NCBI GenBank assembly: GCA_946545645.1
Contig: CAMNNQ010000184.1
Location: 1-41,492, forward strand
Direction of reading: 5' to 3'
Source: an uncultured Clostridia bacterium
Lineage (GTDB): Bacteria; Bacillota; Clostridia; Oscillospirales; Ruminococcaceae
DNA: 41,492 nucleotides
In this document: positions 32,232-40,733 of the stretch, piece after piece
Layout of the letters: each line of letters starts with the position of its first letter
How positions within the stretch are numbered: position 1 is the first letter of the stretch
The notes under the pieces: model-generated
What the model saw: only the letters and a program-made list of their open reading frames with translations
What the model was told of the DNA's origin: nothing
Database searches by the model: none
Made by a program: the position numbers and the translations under genes

Positions 32232-34172
32232 TTATTTACTGAGGCTCTCTCTTGTATAATCCAGCAGGCCGCCTGCGAGGATGATATCCTTTGTCCTTCC
32301 GGTAAGCTCGCAGAGGACGGGTATCTCGGCGCCTGTAGTCTTGTTCAGTACTGTAAGCTGTGTCTTTCCCGCCTCGATATCGGCTCTTACGTTCTCAATG
32401 GCGATCTCGTCGCCCTGGCCGATCTTATCGTAATCCGTCTCATTGACAAAAGTCAGAGGCAGGATGCCGGCATTGATGAGGTTAGCTCTGTGGATACGGG
32501 CAAAGCTCTTTACAAGAACAGCCTTGATGCCGAGGTACAGCGGAGCGAGAGCTGCGTGCTCGCGTGAGGAGCCCTGGCCGTAGTTGACGCCGCCGACTAT
32601 GATGCTCTTGCCCAGGTTCTTTGCTCTGCGGGGGAAGTCCTCGTCGCAGACTGTGAAGCAATGCTGCGAGATAGCGGGGATATTGGAGCGCAGGGGGAGT
32701 ATCTTGGCGCCTGCGGGCATGATATGGTCGGTAGTGATATTGTCGCCTACCTTGAGAGAAACGGGGCACTCGATGCTCTCCACCAGCGGAGCGGTCTCGG
32801 GATAGGGCTTGATGTTGGGGCCTCTGAGGATCTCGACCTTGTCCATCTCCTCCTCGGGAGCCGGAGCTGCCACCATATTATCGTTGATGACGAACTGGCG
32901 GGGCATCTCGAACTCAGGCATATCTCCCAGCTCGCGGGGGTCGGTAAGATAGCCTGTCAGCGCAGAGAGAGCTGCCATTTCGGGGGAAACAAGATAGATC
33001 TGGCCGTCCTTTGTTCCCGATCTGCCCTCGAAGTTGCGGTTGAAGGTACGCAGCGAAACGCCCTTGGAATTAGGCGACTGGCCCATACCGATGCAGGGGC
33101 CGCAGGCGGATTCGAGGATCCTTGCGCCGGCATCTATCATAGTAGCGAGAGCGCCGTTCTGAGCGATCATATTCAGCACCTGCTTGGAGCCGGGAGCGAT
33201 AGCCAGAGAAACATCGGGATGAACGGTCTTGCCCTTGAGGATATAGGCGACCTTCATCATATCCATAAAGGAGCTGTTGGTGCAGGAGCCGATGCAGACC
33301 TGATCTATTTTCAGCTTGCCGATCTCGGCAACTGTCTTGACATTGTCGGGGGAATGAGGGCAGGCAGCCATGGGGACGATAGCCGAGAGGTCGATATCAA
33401 CGACTTCATCGTAAACTGCGTCGTCATCGGCTTTAAGCTCTGTCCAGACCTCGGCTCTGTCCTGAGCCTTGAGAAATTCAAGGGTCACCTCGTCGGAGGG
33501 GAAGATAGAGGTGGTAGCGCCCAGCTCGGCGCCCATATTGGTTATAGTAGCTCTCTCGGGGACAGTAAGTGTCTTTACGCCCTCGCCGCAGTATTCGATG
33601 ACCTTGCCGACGCCGCCCTTGACAGAGAGCCTCCTGAGGACTTCAAGGATAACGTCCTTAGCGGCTACCCAGGGGGAGAGCTTGCCTGTAAGGTTGACCT
33701 TAACGATCTTGGGATAGGTTATATAGTAAGCGCCGCCGCCCATAGCTACGGCTACGTCCAGTCCGCCTGCACCGATAGCGATCATGCCGATACCGCCGCC
33801 TGTGGGGGTATGGCTGTCGGAGCCGATGAGTGTCTTTCCGGGGATGCCGAAGCGCTCCAGATGTACCTGATGGCAGATACCGTTGCCGGGGCGGGAGAAC
33901 CAGATGCCGTGCTTCTTGGCGACAGAGCCGATGAAGCGGTGGTCGTCGGCATTCTCGAAGCCGGACTGGAGGGTGTTATGGTCTATGTAAGCGACAGATC
34001 GCTCGGTCTTGACTCTCGGGACACCGATAGCTTCAAATTCAAGATAAGCCATAGTTCCCGTTGCGTCCTGAGTAAGGGTCTGATCTATGCGGATGCCGAT
34101 CTCGCTGCCCTTCCTGAACTCGCCGTCAACGATGTGTGCTTTGAGTATTTTCTCGGTAAGAGTAAGTCCCAT
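32232..34172 (-). CDS. Aconitate hydratase
   Basis: 646 residues from the ATG at 34172, nine bases behind AAAGGA; an ATG three codons earlier directly abuts that site. It is a single-chain aconitase of the shorter (~640-650 residue) bacterial type. The iron-sulphur cysteines are in VCIGSCTNSSFMD and ESACGPCIGMG. The C-terminal swivel domain has NITTDHIMPAG and YGQGSSREHAAL. It isomerises citrate and isocitrate. It has its own consensus promoter and leads a string of five minus-strand genes (acn, two membrane proteins, icd, SGNH lipoprotein) without a clear terminator until 27513. The large plus-strand frame over it is a shadow. Confidence 0.96.
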   Translation of the reverse strand: MGLTLTEKILKAHIVDGEFRKGSEIGIRIDQTLTQDATGTMAYLEFEAIGVPRVKTERSVAYIDHNTLQSGFENADDHRFIGSVAKKHGIWFSRPGNGICHQVHLERFGIPGKTLIGSDSHTPTGGGIGMIAIGAGGLDVAVAMGGGAYYITYPKIVKVNLTGKLSPWVAAKDVILEVLRRLSVKGGVGKVIEYCGEGVKTLTVPERATITNMGAELGATTSIFPSDEVTLEFLKAQDRAEVWTELKADDDAVYDEVVDIDLSAIVPMAACPHSPDNVKTVAEIGKLKIDQVCIGSCTNSSFMDMMKVAYILKGKTVHPDVSLAIAPGSKQVLNMIAQNGALATMIDAGARILESACGPCIGMGQSPNSKGVSLRTFNRNFEGRSGTKDGQIYLVSPEMAALSALTGYLTDPRELGDMPEFEMPRQFVINDNMVAAPAPEEEMDKVEILRGPNIKPYPETAPLVESIECPVSLKVGDNITTDHIMPAGAKILPLRSNIPAISQHCFTVCDEDFPRRAKNLGKSIIVGGVNYGQGSSREHAALAPLYLGIKAVLVKSFARIHRANLINAGILPLTFVNETDYDKIGQGDEIAIENVRADIEAGKTQLTVLNKTTGAEIPVLCELTGRTKDIILAGGLLDYTRESLSK

Positions 34173-34208
34173 GAACAACATTCCTTTCTATTTCAAACAG
34201 ATAGAGTA

Positions 34209-34237
34209 ATTATATCACATTCGACCTGTTTTGTCAA
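34209..34237 (-). promoter_or_regulatory. Aconitase promoter
   Basis: Minus strand TTGACA (34237-34232), 17 bp, TATAAT (34214-34209): perfect consensus. Confidence 0.85.
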
Positions 34238-34282
34238 TTATAAAGGCCGGCCGCCGGTGCTCTTTCGGCAGATTGCATAATA

Positions 34283-34311
34283 TTGACAATCTCTCTGCTC
34301 TGCTGTATAAT
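34283..34311 (+). promoter_or_regulatory. aroE-aroK promoter
   Basis: TTGACA (34283-34288), 17 bp, TATAAT (34306-34311), divergent from the aconitase promoter. Confidence 0.85.
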
Positions 34312-34359
34312 AAAGTCGGCGGAGCGAGGCCTTCGCCGGGCTGAAAGGAGCGGTAAACG

Positions 34360-35187
34360 ATGGAAAAATACACACTTATCGGCGGGAAGCTGGGGCACTC
34401 CCTCTCGCCGCAGATACACGATATACTTTTCAGGCTCAGAGGCCGGGAGGCGGCCTACAGCCTCACCGAGCTGACCGAGGACGGTCTCTCGGTACATTTC
34501 GGGGAGCTGAAGGAGCTGGCGGGCTTCAATGTCACCATCCCGCACAAGATGAGAGTTATGCACTTTATGGACGAGCTTGACCGCACAGCCGGGCTTTACG
34601 GCGCTGTCAACTGTGTCGCCAACAAGGGCGGCAGGCTCATCGGCTACAACACCGACTGCGACGGTTTTCTTGAATCCGTTGACGCTATGGGCGCAAAGCT
34701 CTCCGGAAAGGTGCTGCTCATAGGCTGCGGAGGCGTAGGCCGGATGATAGCCATAGCCTCGGCTCTGAGAGGGGCTTACCTGGACATCCAGATACTTGAA
34801 TCAGACCGTGATTACGCCTTCTCGGTGGTCGGGGAGATCGAGAAGCAGGCTCCCGGAGCGAAGGCAAGGCTCATCACTGCCGAGGACGAGCACAGCGGCC
34901 ACTACGACCTTCTGGTGAACGCGACGCCTGTGGGGATGTTCCCGAAGGTCGATGCCTGCCCCGTTTCAGACGAGGTCATCGCCCGCAGCGACGCGGTGTT
35001 TGACGTTATCTACAACCCGCTGGAGACACAGCTCATCAAAAAAGCCCGGGCTCTCGGCAAGCCCTCCGAAAACGGCATGGCTATGCTGGTATGGCAGGCT
35101 GTCTCGGCGCACCGCATCTGGAACGGCGACGAATACACACGCGAGGAGATACGCGAAGTCATCGGGACAGTATCACAGCTTATCTGA
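34360..35187 (+). CDS. aroE: Shikimate dehydrogenase
   Basis: 275 residues, the normal AroE length. It reduces 3-dehydroshikimate to shikimate with NADPH. GGKLGHSLSPQIHD binds the substrate, FNVTIPHK holds the catalytic lysine K63, GYNTDCDGF the partner aspartate D99, and GCGGVGRM (122-129) is the dinucleotide loop. AAAGGAG ribosome site. It is followed after 9 bp by shikimate kinase, so two consecutive steps of the chorismate pathway are co-expressed. Confidence 0.96.
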   Translation: MEKYTLIGGKLGHSLSPQIHDILFRLRGREAAYSLTELTEDGLSVHFGELKELAGFNVTIPHKMRVMHFMDELDRTAGLYGAVNCVANKGGRLIGYNTDCDGFLESVDAMGAKLSGKVLLIGCGGVGRMIAIASALRGAYLDIQILESDRDYAFSVVGEIEKQAPGAKARLITAEDEHSGHYDLLVNATPVGMFPKVDACPVSDEVIARSDAVFDVIYNPLETQLIKKARALGKPSENGMAMLVWQAVSAHRIWNGDEYTREEIREVIGTVSQLI

Positions 35188-35196
35188 GGTGAGGAT

Positions 35197-35697
35197 ATGA
35201 AAACTATTTTTCTCTGCGGCTTCATGGGCTGCGGAAAGACAACTGTCGGCAAGCTGCTGGCGCAGCGCAGCAGCAGGATATTTGCCGATATGGACACATA
35301 TATCGAGGATTACGAGCATAAGACCATAGCAGAGATCTTCGCAGGAGAGGGCGAGGGGCATTTCCGTGCGCTGGAGCGTGAGGCTGTAGAGCGGCTGGCT
35401 CCCAGCGGATATGCCGTTGCTACCGGCGGAGGCTGCATGGTCGATCCCAGAAATGCCGAAGCTGCCAAAGCAGGCGGCGGGACCGTCATATTCATAGACA
35501 CGCCTTTTGAGAGCTGCTATGAACGGATCAAGGGCGACAAGCGCCGGCCTCTGGCTGCAAGCTCCACACGCGAGGAGCTTCTGGCGAGGTTTGAAGCGAG
35601 GCGCCCGGCCTATCTTGCTGCGGCGGATCATATCGTTGACGGCAGCGGCTCGCCTGTCGAGATCTGCGAGCTTATACTGAGCAAGGAAGATATTTAG
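35197..35697 (+). CDS. aroK: Shikimate kinase
   Basis: 166 residues, standard size. It phosphorylates shikimate at the 3-position with ATP. The P-loop GFMGCGKTT is at 8-16, the substrate/metal aspartates D31 and D33 are in FADMDTYIE, ATGGGCMVD forms the shikimate-binding loop, and KGDKRRPLA is the lid region. Second gene of the aroE-aroK unit. GTGAGG ribosome site. Confidence 0.96.
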   Translation: MKTIFLCGFMGCGKTTVGKLLAQRSSRIFADMDTYIEDYEHKTIAEIFAGEGEGHFRALEREAVERLAPSGYAVATGGGCMVDPRNAEAAKAGGGTVIFIDTPFESCYERIKGDKRRPLAASSTREELLARFEARRPAYLAAADHIVDGSGSPVEICELILSKEDI

Positions 35698-35828
35698 GCA
35701 CATCTTATAAATCTCCGACATATTATTTGTGCAGTATTTCTCCATAAAAACCTCTTAGGCAAAACGTATATATAACAGAAGCGGCCGGAAAGGGATCCGG
35801 ACGCAGAAAGACATGAGAGGTGTTAATT

Positions 35829-37220
35829 ATGAAAACAAGAAAGATATCCGCACTTATCGCTGCTGTGATGATAGCACTTTCCGCAGCTTCCTGCGGCAGC
35901 ACCGACTCCGGTGGCCCGGCTGCTGACATACCAGCAAAACCGGGCAGCGCAGCTTCGGACATCGTATCCGAGACAGATCCCGGAACGACACCGACGCCCG
36001 GTCAGGCCCTTTATCCCGATGTCGAGCCGGATACAGAGCCGGAACCTGAGCCCGAAAAGCCATATACCGAATTCCCCTCCGTATCGGACAAATTCGTTAC
36101 CGCTGCAAACGAGTTAAGCGTAAATATGATGAAGCTGTCCCCTCTTGACGACCTTAAAGAAGGCAGGAACGCTCTGATCTCTGCGGAATCCATAATGCTG
36201 GCGCTGGGGCTCACAGCCAACGGCTCTGCGGGAGAGACCCTTGCACAGTTTGAAAAGCTGCTTGGAGGCGGGACTTCTCTGGCCGACCTCAACAAGGACT
36301 TCTCTGCCCTGCTGGAGACCGCAAAGTCTGCCAGAGGCATAGATTTCTCTATTGCCAATTCTGTCTGGTCAAACAGCGATATGATAAAAATGAAGCAGGA
36401 CTTCATGGATATGAGCAGGTCTGTTTTCGCAGCCGAGAGCTTCAATGCCCCGTTTGATTCCGATACTGTCAGCAAGGTCAACGATTGGGTCAACGAGAAC
36501 ACCCACAGAATGATACCCAGGATCATCGACCGGCTCACGCCGACCGATGTGGCTGTTCTGGTCAACTGCATAGCCTTTGAGGCGGATTGGGCGGAACAGT
36601 ATGAGGATGTCCAGGTCAACGAGAACGGTATCTTTACAAATTCCAAAGGCGAGGAAGAAACAGTCCCCATGATGAGCTCCTCAGAGGACATATATCTCAG
36701 CGGAGAAGGCGCAAAGGGATTTATAAAGCGCTATAAGGACAACCGCTTCGGTTTCGCGGCCATCCTTCCGGACGAGGGAGTTTCCGCAGCAGAATATATC
36801 GGGACTCTCACCGGAGAAAAGCTCGAGGCCATGCTCAAAGGGCGCAGCTTCGATACCGTAATGGTCAGGATGCCGGAATTCAAGTTCGATTGGGGCAGCA
36901 GCATCGCCTCCGACCTCAAAAAGCTGGGGCTCACCGATGCTTTTGGGATGTCCGCCGACTTCTCCAAAATGGCAGAGCACGACCTGGACGGAGTTATGCG
37001 CATAGACGATGTCATCCATAAGACACATATCGAGAACGACCGCAGCGGCACAAAAGCCGCCGCTGCAACAGCAGTTGTTATGAAATGCGACGGTGCGATA
37101 ATGGAGCCGGAGGATGTAAAGGAAGTCTTCCTCGACAGGCCTTTTGTATTCGCAATAGTCGATATGGAGCATAACATACCCGTATTCTTAGGAGCTGTCA
37201 ACACCGTCAGCGAACAATAA
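35829..37220 (+). CDS. Lipoprotein serpin (serine protease inhibitor)
   Basis: 463 residues from the ATG at 35829 behind AGAGGTG. A signal peptide ends in a lipobox SAASC (C22). A proline/glutamate-rich linker (about 40-80, EPDTEPEPEPEKP) precedes a full serpin domain. The fold markers NSVWSN, NDWVNENTHRMIP, NCIAFEADW and the C-terminal LDRPFVFAIVDMEHNIPVFLG are present. The reactive-loop hinge reads SGTKAAAATAVVM (from about residue 405), matching inhibitory serpins. It should be membrane-anchored and exposed, trapping proteases, perhaps host or competitor enzymes in the gut. The P1 residue is uncertain because the loop is a few residues longer than in alpha-1-antitrypsin. It has its own terminator. 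Confidence 0.93.
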   Translation: MKTRKISALIAAVMIALSAASCGSTDSGGPAADIPAKPGSAASDIVSETDPGTTPTPGQALYPDVEPDTEPEPEPEKPYTEFPSVSDKFVTAANELSVNMMKLSPLDDLKEGRNALISAESIMLALGLTANGSAGETLAQFEKLLGGGTSLADLNKDFSALLETAKSARGIDFSIANSVWSNSDMIKMKQDFMDMSRSVFAAESFNAPFDSDTVSKVNDWVNENTHRMIPRIIDRLTPTDVAVLVNCIAFEADWAEQYEDVQVNENGIFTNSKGEEETVPMMSSSEDIYLSGEGAKGFIKRYKDNRFGFAAILPDEGVSAAEYIGTLTGEKLEAMLKGRSFDTVMVRMPEFKFDWGSSIASDLKKLGLTDAFGMSADFSKMAEHDLDGVMRIDDVIHKTHIENDRSGTKAAAATAVVMKCDGAIMEPEDVKEVFLDRPFVFAIVDMEHNIPVFLGAVNTVSEQ

Positions 37221-37226
37221 CATACC

Positions 37227-37258
37227 GCCCGCGCCGTAAAAAAGCGCGGGCTTTTTTT
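37227..37258 (+). terminator. Terminator of the serpin gene
   Basis: GCCCGCGC (37227-37234) pairs with GCGCGGGC (37244-37251), followed by TTTTTTT. Confidence 0.95.
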
Positions 37259-37281
37259 CGCTTTTTTGTCCTCTTTTGCCC

Positions 37282-37310
37282 TTGACAAACGCTTATAAAT
37301 GCGGTATAAT
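37282..37310 (+). promoter_or_regulatory. greA-lysS promoter
   Basis: TTGACA (37282-37287), 17 bp, TATAAT (37305-37310). Start about 43 nt before the greA ATG. Confidence 0.85.
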
Positions 37311-37359
37311 ACTATTTTGATAGTACCCAAAACAACTATGTCAAAGGAGATCGACCGAT

Positions 37360-37827
37360 ATGGCTAATACTATTTCTCAGGCAGGATTTCAAAGACTCAA
37401 AGAACAGCTAGACTATTTAAAGACTGTAAGGCGCGGCGAGGTAGCTGAAAACCTCAAGATCGCCCGCTCTTACGGAGACCTTTCCGAAAACGCGGAATAT
37501 GATGAAGCTAAAAACGAACAGGCTATCCTCGAAGGGCAGATCGCCGAGCTGGAACAGATCATCGCTACTGCTATCGTTGTTGACGACGACGACATCTCCG
37601 TTGACGAGATCGGTATCGGTTCTATCATCAAGATAAAGGATATTGAGCTGGACGATATCGAGACCTTGCAGGTAGTCGGTTCTACAGAATCCGATCCGGA
37701 CAATATGAAGATCTCGGACGAATCCCCCATCGGCAAGGCCGCTCTCGGGAAAAAGGTAGGAGATATCTTCGAGGTAGAGGTGCCTGACGGTATGATAAAA
37801 TTCGAGGTCCTCGAAATAAGCAAATGA
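37360..37827 (+). CDS. greA: Transcription elongation factor GreA
   Basis: 155 residues, standard length. An N-terminal coiled coil carries the acidic tip SENAEYDEAKNEQ that enters the RNA polymerase secondary channel and triggers cleavage of backtracked RNA. The C-terminal FKBP-like domain ends with SPIGKAALGKKVGD and VPDGMIKFEVLEI. GGAG ribosome site. It is followed by lysS after 71 bp, a gene order common in Clostridia, and they are probably cotranscribed. Confidence 0.97.
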   Translation: MANTISQAGFQRLKEQLDYLKTVRRGEVAENLKIARSYGDLSENAEYDEAKNEQAILEGQIAELEQIIATAIVVDDDDISVDEIGIGSIIKIKDIELDDIETLQVVGSTESDPDNMKISDESPIGKAALGKKVGDIFEVEVPDGMIKFEVLEISK

Positions 37828-37898
37828 CAGTCACGGGGCGCTCGTTAAGGCGCCCTTTGCTAGTATAGGACATCTTTTGAGAGAAAGGATATGAAATA

Positions 37899-39482
37899 AT
37901 GAGCGAAGAGATCATTACAAATCCTCCCGCAGAGGAAGAGGCCGCAGAGCCTACTGCGGAGGAGCTCAACGAATACAGACAGATAAGGATCAACAAGCTG
38001 GACGAGCTGAAGGCCGCAGGGCGCGATCCGTTCACCATAACCAAGTATGAAGTCACAGCCCACGCTGCCGAAGCCAAGGAGAGATTTCAGGCTGTCGAGG
38101 CCGAGTGCCGCGCGGAAGCCGGAGAAGACGAGGAAAAGCTGGCTTCCCTGCTGGAGGAGAAGCGAGTTTCTGTAAGCATCGCCGGAAGGCTCATGTCCAA
38201 GCGTATCATGGGCAAGGCCAGCTTTGCCGATATCAGAGACAAGAGCGACCGCATACAGCTCTATGTACGTCTCAACGAGATCGGCAAGGACGCATTTGAC
38301 GAATTCAAGAAGTGGGACATCGGAGATATCTGCGGAGCAGAGGGCTATCTTTTCAGGACAAAGACCGGAGAGGTAAGTGTTCACGTTTCCAAGATCACGA
38401 TGCTCACCAAGTCTCTGAGGCCGCTGCCCGAGAAGTGGCACGGGCTGAAGGATCAGGACACCCGCTACCGTCAGCGCTACACCGACCTCATCTGCAACCC
38501 GGAGGTAAAGGACACCTTTATCAAGCGTTCTAAGATAATCGCAACCATACGCCGTTTCCTTGACGATCAGGGCTTTATGGAGGTCGAGACACCTATGCTG
38601 GTCTCCAATGCCGGAGGCGCTGCCGCCAGGCCTTTCGAGACCCATTACAATGCGCTTGACGAAGATGTCAAGCTCCGCATAAGCCTTGAGCTCTATCTCA
38701 AGAGGCTCATCGTCGGCGGTCTGGAAAGAGTATATGAGATCGGAAGAGTATTCCGCAACGAAGGCGTTGACGCAAGACACAACCCTGAATTCACACTTAT
38801 GGAGCTCTATCAGGCCTACACCGATTATCACGGGATGATGGATCTCACTGAAAATATGTTCAGACACATCGCCAGGGAGGTCTGCGGCTCAACGACGATC
38901 CCTTACGGCGAGCTCACCATCGACCTCGGAAAGCCCTTTGAGAGAATGACTATGATCGAGGCTGTAAAGAAGTATTCCGGCGTTGATTTCACACAGATCA
39001 AGACTACCGAAGAGGCCAAGGCTCTTGCAAAGGAGCGCCACATAGAATTTGAAGAAAGACACAAGAGAGGAGATATCCTCAACCTCTTCTTCGAGGAATA
39101 TGTTGAGGAGCATCTTCTGCAGCCGACATTTATCATGGATCACCCCATCGAGATCAGCCCGCTGACCAAGAAGAAGCCGGAAGATCCGGACTATGTTGAG
39201 CGTTTTGAGCTGTTCATCAACGGCTGGGAGATGTGCAACGCATATTCCGAGCTCAACGATCCTATAGATCAGCGCGAACGTTTTGTCGAGCAGGAAAAGC
39301 TGCTCTCGCAGGGTGACGACGAAGCCAACCGCATCGACGAGGACTTCCTGCGTGCGCTGGAGATCGGTATGCCTCCCACAGGCGGCATCGGCTACGGCAT
39401 CGACAGACTTGTCATGCTGATGACCAATTCACCGGCTATCAGAGATGTACTGCTGTTCCCGACGATGAAGTCAATAGACTAA
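37899..39482 (+). CDS. lysS: Lysyl-tRNA synthetase, class II
   Basis: 527 residues. An acidic N-terminal extension (about 1-25) precedes the anticodon-binding OB fold (VSIAGRLMSKRIMGKASFADI). The class II core has motif 1 around FMEVETPML, motif 2 VFRNEGVDARHNPEFTLMELY, and motif 3 GIGYGIDRLVMLMTNSPAIRDVLLFP. It charges tRNA-Lys. Second gene of the greA-lysS unit. The DNA immediately behind its stop changes to accessory-type sequence. Confidence 0.97.
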   Translation: MSEEIITNPPAEEEAAEPTAEELNEYRQIRINKLDELKAAGRDPFTITKYEVTAHAAEAKERFQAVEAECRAEAGEDEEKLASLLEEKRVSVSIAGRLMSKRIMGKASFADIRDKSDRIQLYVRLNEIGKDAFDEFKKWDIGDICGAEGYLFRTKTGEVSVHVSKITMLTKSLRPLPEKWHGLKDQDTRYRQRYTDLICNPEVKDTFIKRSKIIATIRRFLDDQGFMEVETPMLVSNAGGAAARPFETHYNALDEDVKLRISLELYLKRLIVGGLERVYEIGRVFRNEGVDARHNPEFTLMELYQAYTDYHGMMDLTENMFRHIAREVCGSTTIPYGELTIDLGKPFERMTMIEAVKKYSGVDFTQIKTTEEAKALAKERHIEFEERHKRGDILNLFFEEYVEEHLLQPTFIMDHPIEISPLTKKKPEDPDYVERFELFINGWEMCNAYSELNDPIDQRERFVEQEKLLSQGDDEANRIDEDFLRALEIGMPPTGGIGYGIDRLVMLMTNSPAIRDVLLFPTMKSID

Positions 39483-39519
39483 AAACGCCCCTATTTTCAA
39501 GGCTTTTGAACATTCGGAA

Positions 39520-39546
39520 TGGTGTTTTGACACCAGTTTGACACCA
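39520..39546. repeat. Tandem TTTGACACCA with inverted TGGTGT behind lysS
   Basis: TTTGACACCA occurs at 39526-39535 and 39537-39546, and TGGTGT at 39520-39525 is the inverse of the first ACACCA. It lies at the junction between core genes and the accessory patch. Arm-type integrase sites look like this, but no integrase gene is in view. Confidence 0.35.
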
Positions 39547-39593
39547 ATTTTTTGAGAATTGCAAAAAGGGTCTTGGTATAACATAATATAATT

Positions 39594-39632
39594 AACTCCC
39601 GAAGTTGACTTTTGATGTCAGCTTCGGGAGTT
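39594..39632. terminator. Strong hairpin downstream of the SLOG gene
   Basis: AACTCCCGAAG pairs with CTTCGGGAGTT, extended inward by TTGAC/GTCAG to a 16-bp stem. ATTTTAT follows on the plus strand; the minus side is only moderately T-rich. It may serve lysS and the SLOG gene as a shared terminator. Confidence 0.6.
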
Positions 39633-39644
39633 ATTTTATATGTA

Positions 39645-40118
39645 TTAGTTTTCGTCTGCAAGGTTTACTATCCTCTTGCCATGTTTCTTTGCATATTGTA
39701 TCGTGTTGTATGCTCCTCCGCTTTTATGCTGTATACAGCATACCACAAGGTCTGCTCGGTCGATCATGCTCCGATTGCGGATTTGGATAGCAGACTTTGG
39801 GTGAGCTTCGGACGATTCGGCACACACCTCGACTTCATCATAATAGTCAAGGTACTCCTTTTCGTTATCACGGTACTCTGCTTTCATGTATGGCAGGACG
39901 AGCATAAAATGGGTATTGCCGTAACCGTAACTGCGGATAGCTCGCTTAATGGCAGCAGAAGCAAGCAAATCAAACTCTCCGTCCCGTCCGATCAGGAAGT
40001 CAACATACTCTTTCTGCGTTATCAGGTCATGCAGGAGCTTGTCAAGGCGGTTTTCTATCTCCGTTCCACGCTCTATGTATCTATGCCCGAAAAAGCTGAC
40101 AGTGTAAATGTTCATCAT
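39645..40118 (-). CDS. SLOG-superfamily (DUF1273/YspA-like) nucleotide-binding protein
   Basis: 157 residues from the ATG at 40118, 7 nt behind GAGGTG; a GTG five codons upstream overlaps that site. The pattern is a Rossmann-like SLOG fold: N-terminal YTVSFFGHRYIERG, central DFLIGRDGEFDLLASAAIKR and FMLVLPYMKAEY, and C-terminal RADLVVCCIQHKSGGAYNTI, then QYAKKHGKRIVNLA. SLOG proteins bind or process nucleotide-derived ligands and are frequent in bacterial conflict and signalling systems. The exact role is unknown. It is divergent from the XRE regulator, which may control it. Confidence 0.75.
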   Translation of the reverse strand: MMNIYTVSFFGHRYIERGTEIENRLDKLLHDLITQKEYVDFLIGRDGEFDLLASAAIKRAIRSYGYGNTHFMLVLPYMKAEYRDNEKEYLDYYDEVEVCAESSEAHPKSAIQIRNRSMIDRADLVVCCIQHKSGGAYNTIQYAKKHGKRIVNLADEN

Positions 40119-40168
40119 CGCTATGCACCTCACATTGCCTGTGTCGATTTCAAAACGGTATCTCTATC

Positions 40169-40197
40169 AATTATACCTAAATATTGTTGTTAAGTCA
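40169..40197 (-). promoter_or_regulatory. Promoter of the SLOG gene
   Basis: Minus strand TTGACT (40197-40192), 17 bp, TATAAT (40174-40169). The xre promoter in the same gap is less clear (TATAAT-like sequence near 40240). Confidence 0.75.
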
Positions 40198-40269
40198 ATA
40201 CAAATTGAAACAATGGATAGGTAGATTTCAGCTTGCGTATATTATAATTATATGTAGGTGGTGATACGA

Positions 40270-40578
40270 ATGATTGATGCAGACTTCATATCGGACCGGA
40301 TAGCAAAGCTGAGGACGGAGAAGAATATATCCGCACGGGATATGAGCCTGAGCTTAGGTCAAAGTCAAAGCTATATCAACAATATCGAAAACAAGAAGGC
40401 TCTGCCCTCAATGCAGATGTTTCTCTATATCTGCGAGTTCCTCGGTGTTGAGCCAAAGGACTTCTTTGAGGAAGATGTTACAAGCCCCAGTATCTTGAAT
40501 GAAGCTGTTGCAACATTCAAGTCCCTGTCCCCGAAACAGCTTGAAATGCTGATAGCGATTGCAAAAGAAATGGAATAA
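40270..40578 (+). CDS. XRE-family (Cro/CI-type) helix-turn-helix regulator
   Basis: 102 residues from the ATG at 40270 behind AGGTGG; a GTG four codons upstream sits in that ribosome site. The HTH domain reads ISDRIAKLRTEKNISARDMS, then LSLGQSQSYINNIENKKALP, then FLYICEFLGVEPKDFF. A short C-terminal helical tail (LNEAVATFKSLSPKQLEMLI) may mediate dimerisation. It sits between the SLOG gene and the interrupted hsdM and could regulate either. It has its own terminator. Confidence 0.9.
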   Translation: MIDADFISDRIAKLRTEKNISARDMSLSLGQSQSYINNIENKKALPSMQMFLYICEFLGVEPKDFFEEDVTSPSILNEAVATFKSLSPKQLEMLIAIAKEME

Positions 40579-40610
40579 GGCGGTTCTTCGGAGCCGCCTT
40601 TTCTTTATTT
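40577..40610 (+). terminator. Terminator of the xre gene
   Basis: AAGGCGG (40577-40583) pairs with CCGCCTT (40594-40600), followed by TTCTTTATTT. The hairpin overlaps the stop codon. Confidence 0.85.
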
Positions 40611-40655
40611 CTGTATAATCATCGGTGAAAATGGAGATTTTTCATTGTCAAATTG

Positions 40656-40684
40656 TTGACTATTTGTGCAGATTGTGGTATAAT
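40656..40684 (+). promoter_or_regulatory. hsdM promoter
   Basis: TTGACT (40656-40661), 17 bp, TATAAT (40679-40684). Start about 43 nt before the ATG at 40734. Confidence 0.8.
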
Positions 40685-40733
40685 ATAAAGAATAATACCT
40701 CGCATTTGCGGTGGTTTAATGAGGTGTAATATT

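Noticed and set aside
32661-34280. 539-codon plus-strand open frame
   Set aside because: Antisense to aconitase, with no homology-like motifs.
39612-40193. 193-codon plus-strand open frame opposite the SLOG gene
   Set aside because: The minus-strand frame has a ribosome site, a consensus promoter and SLOG motifs; this one has none.
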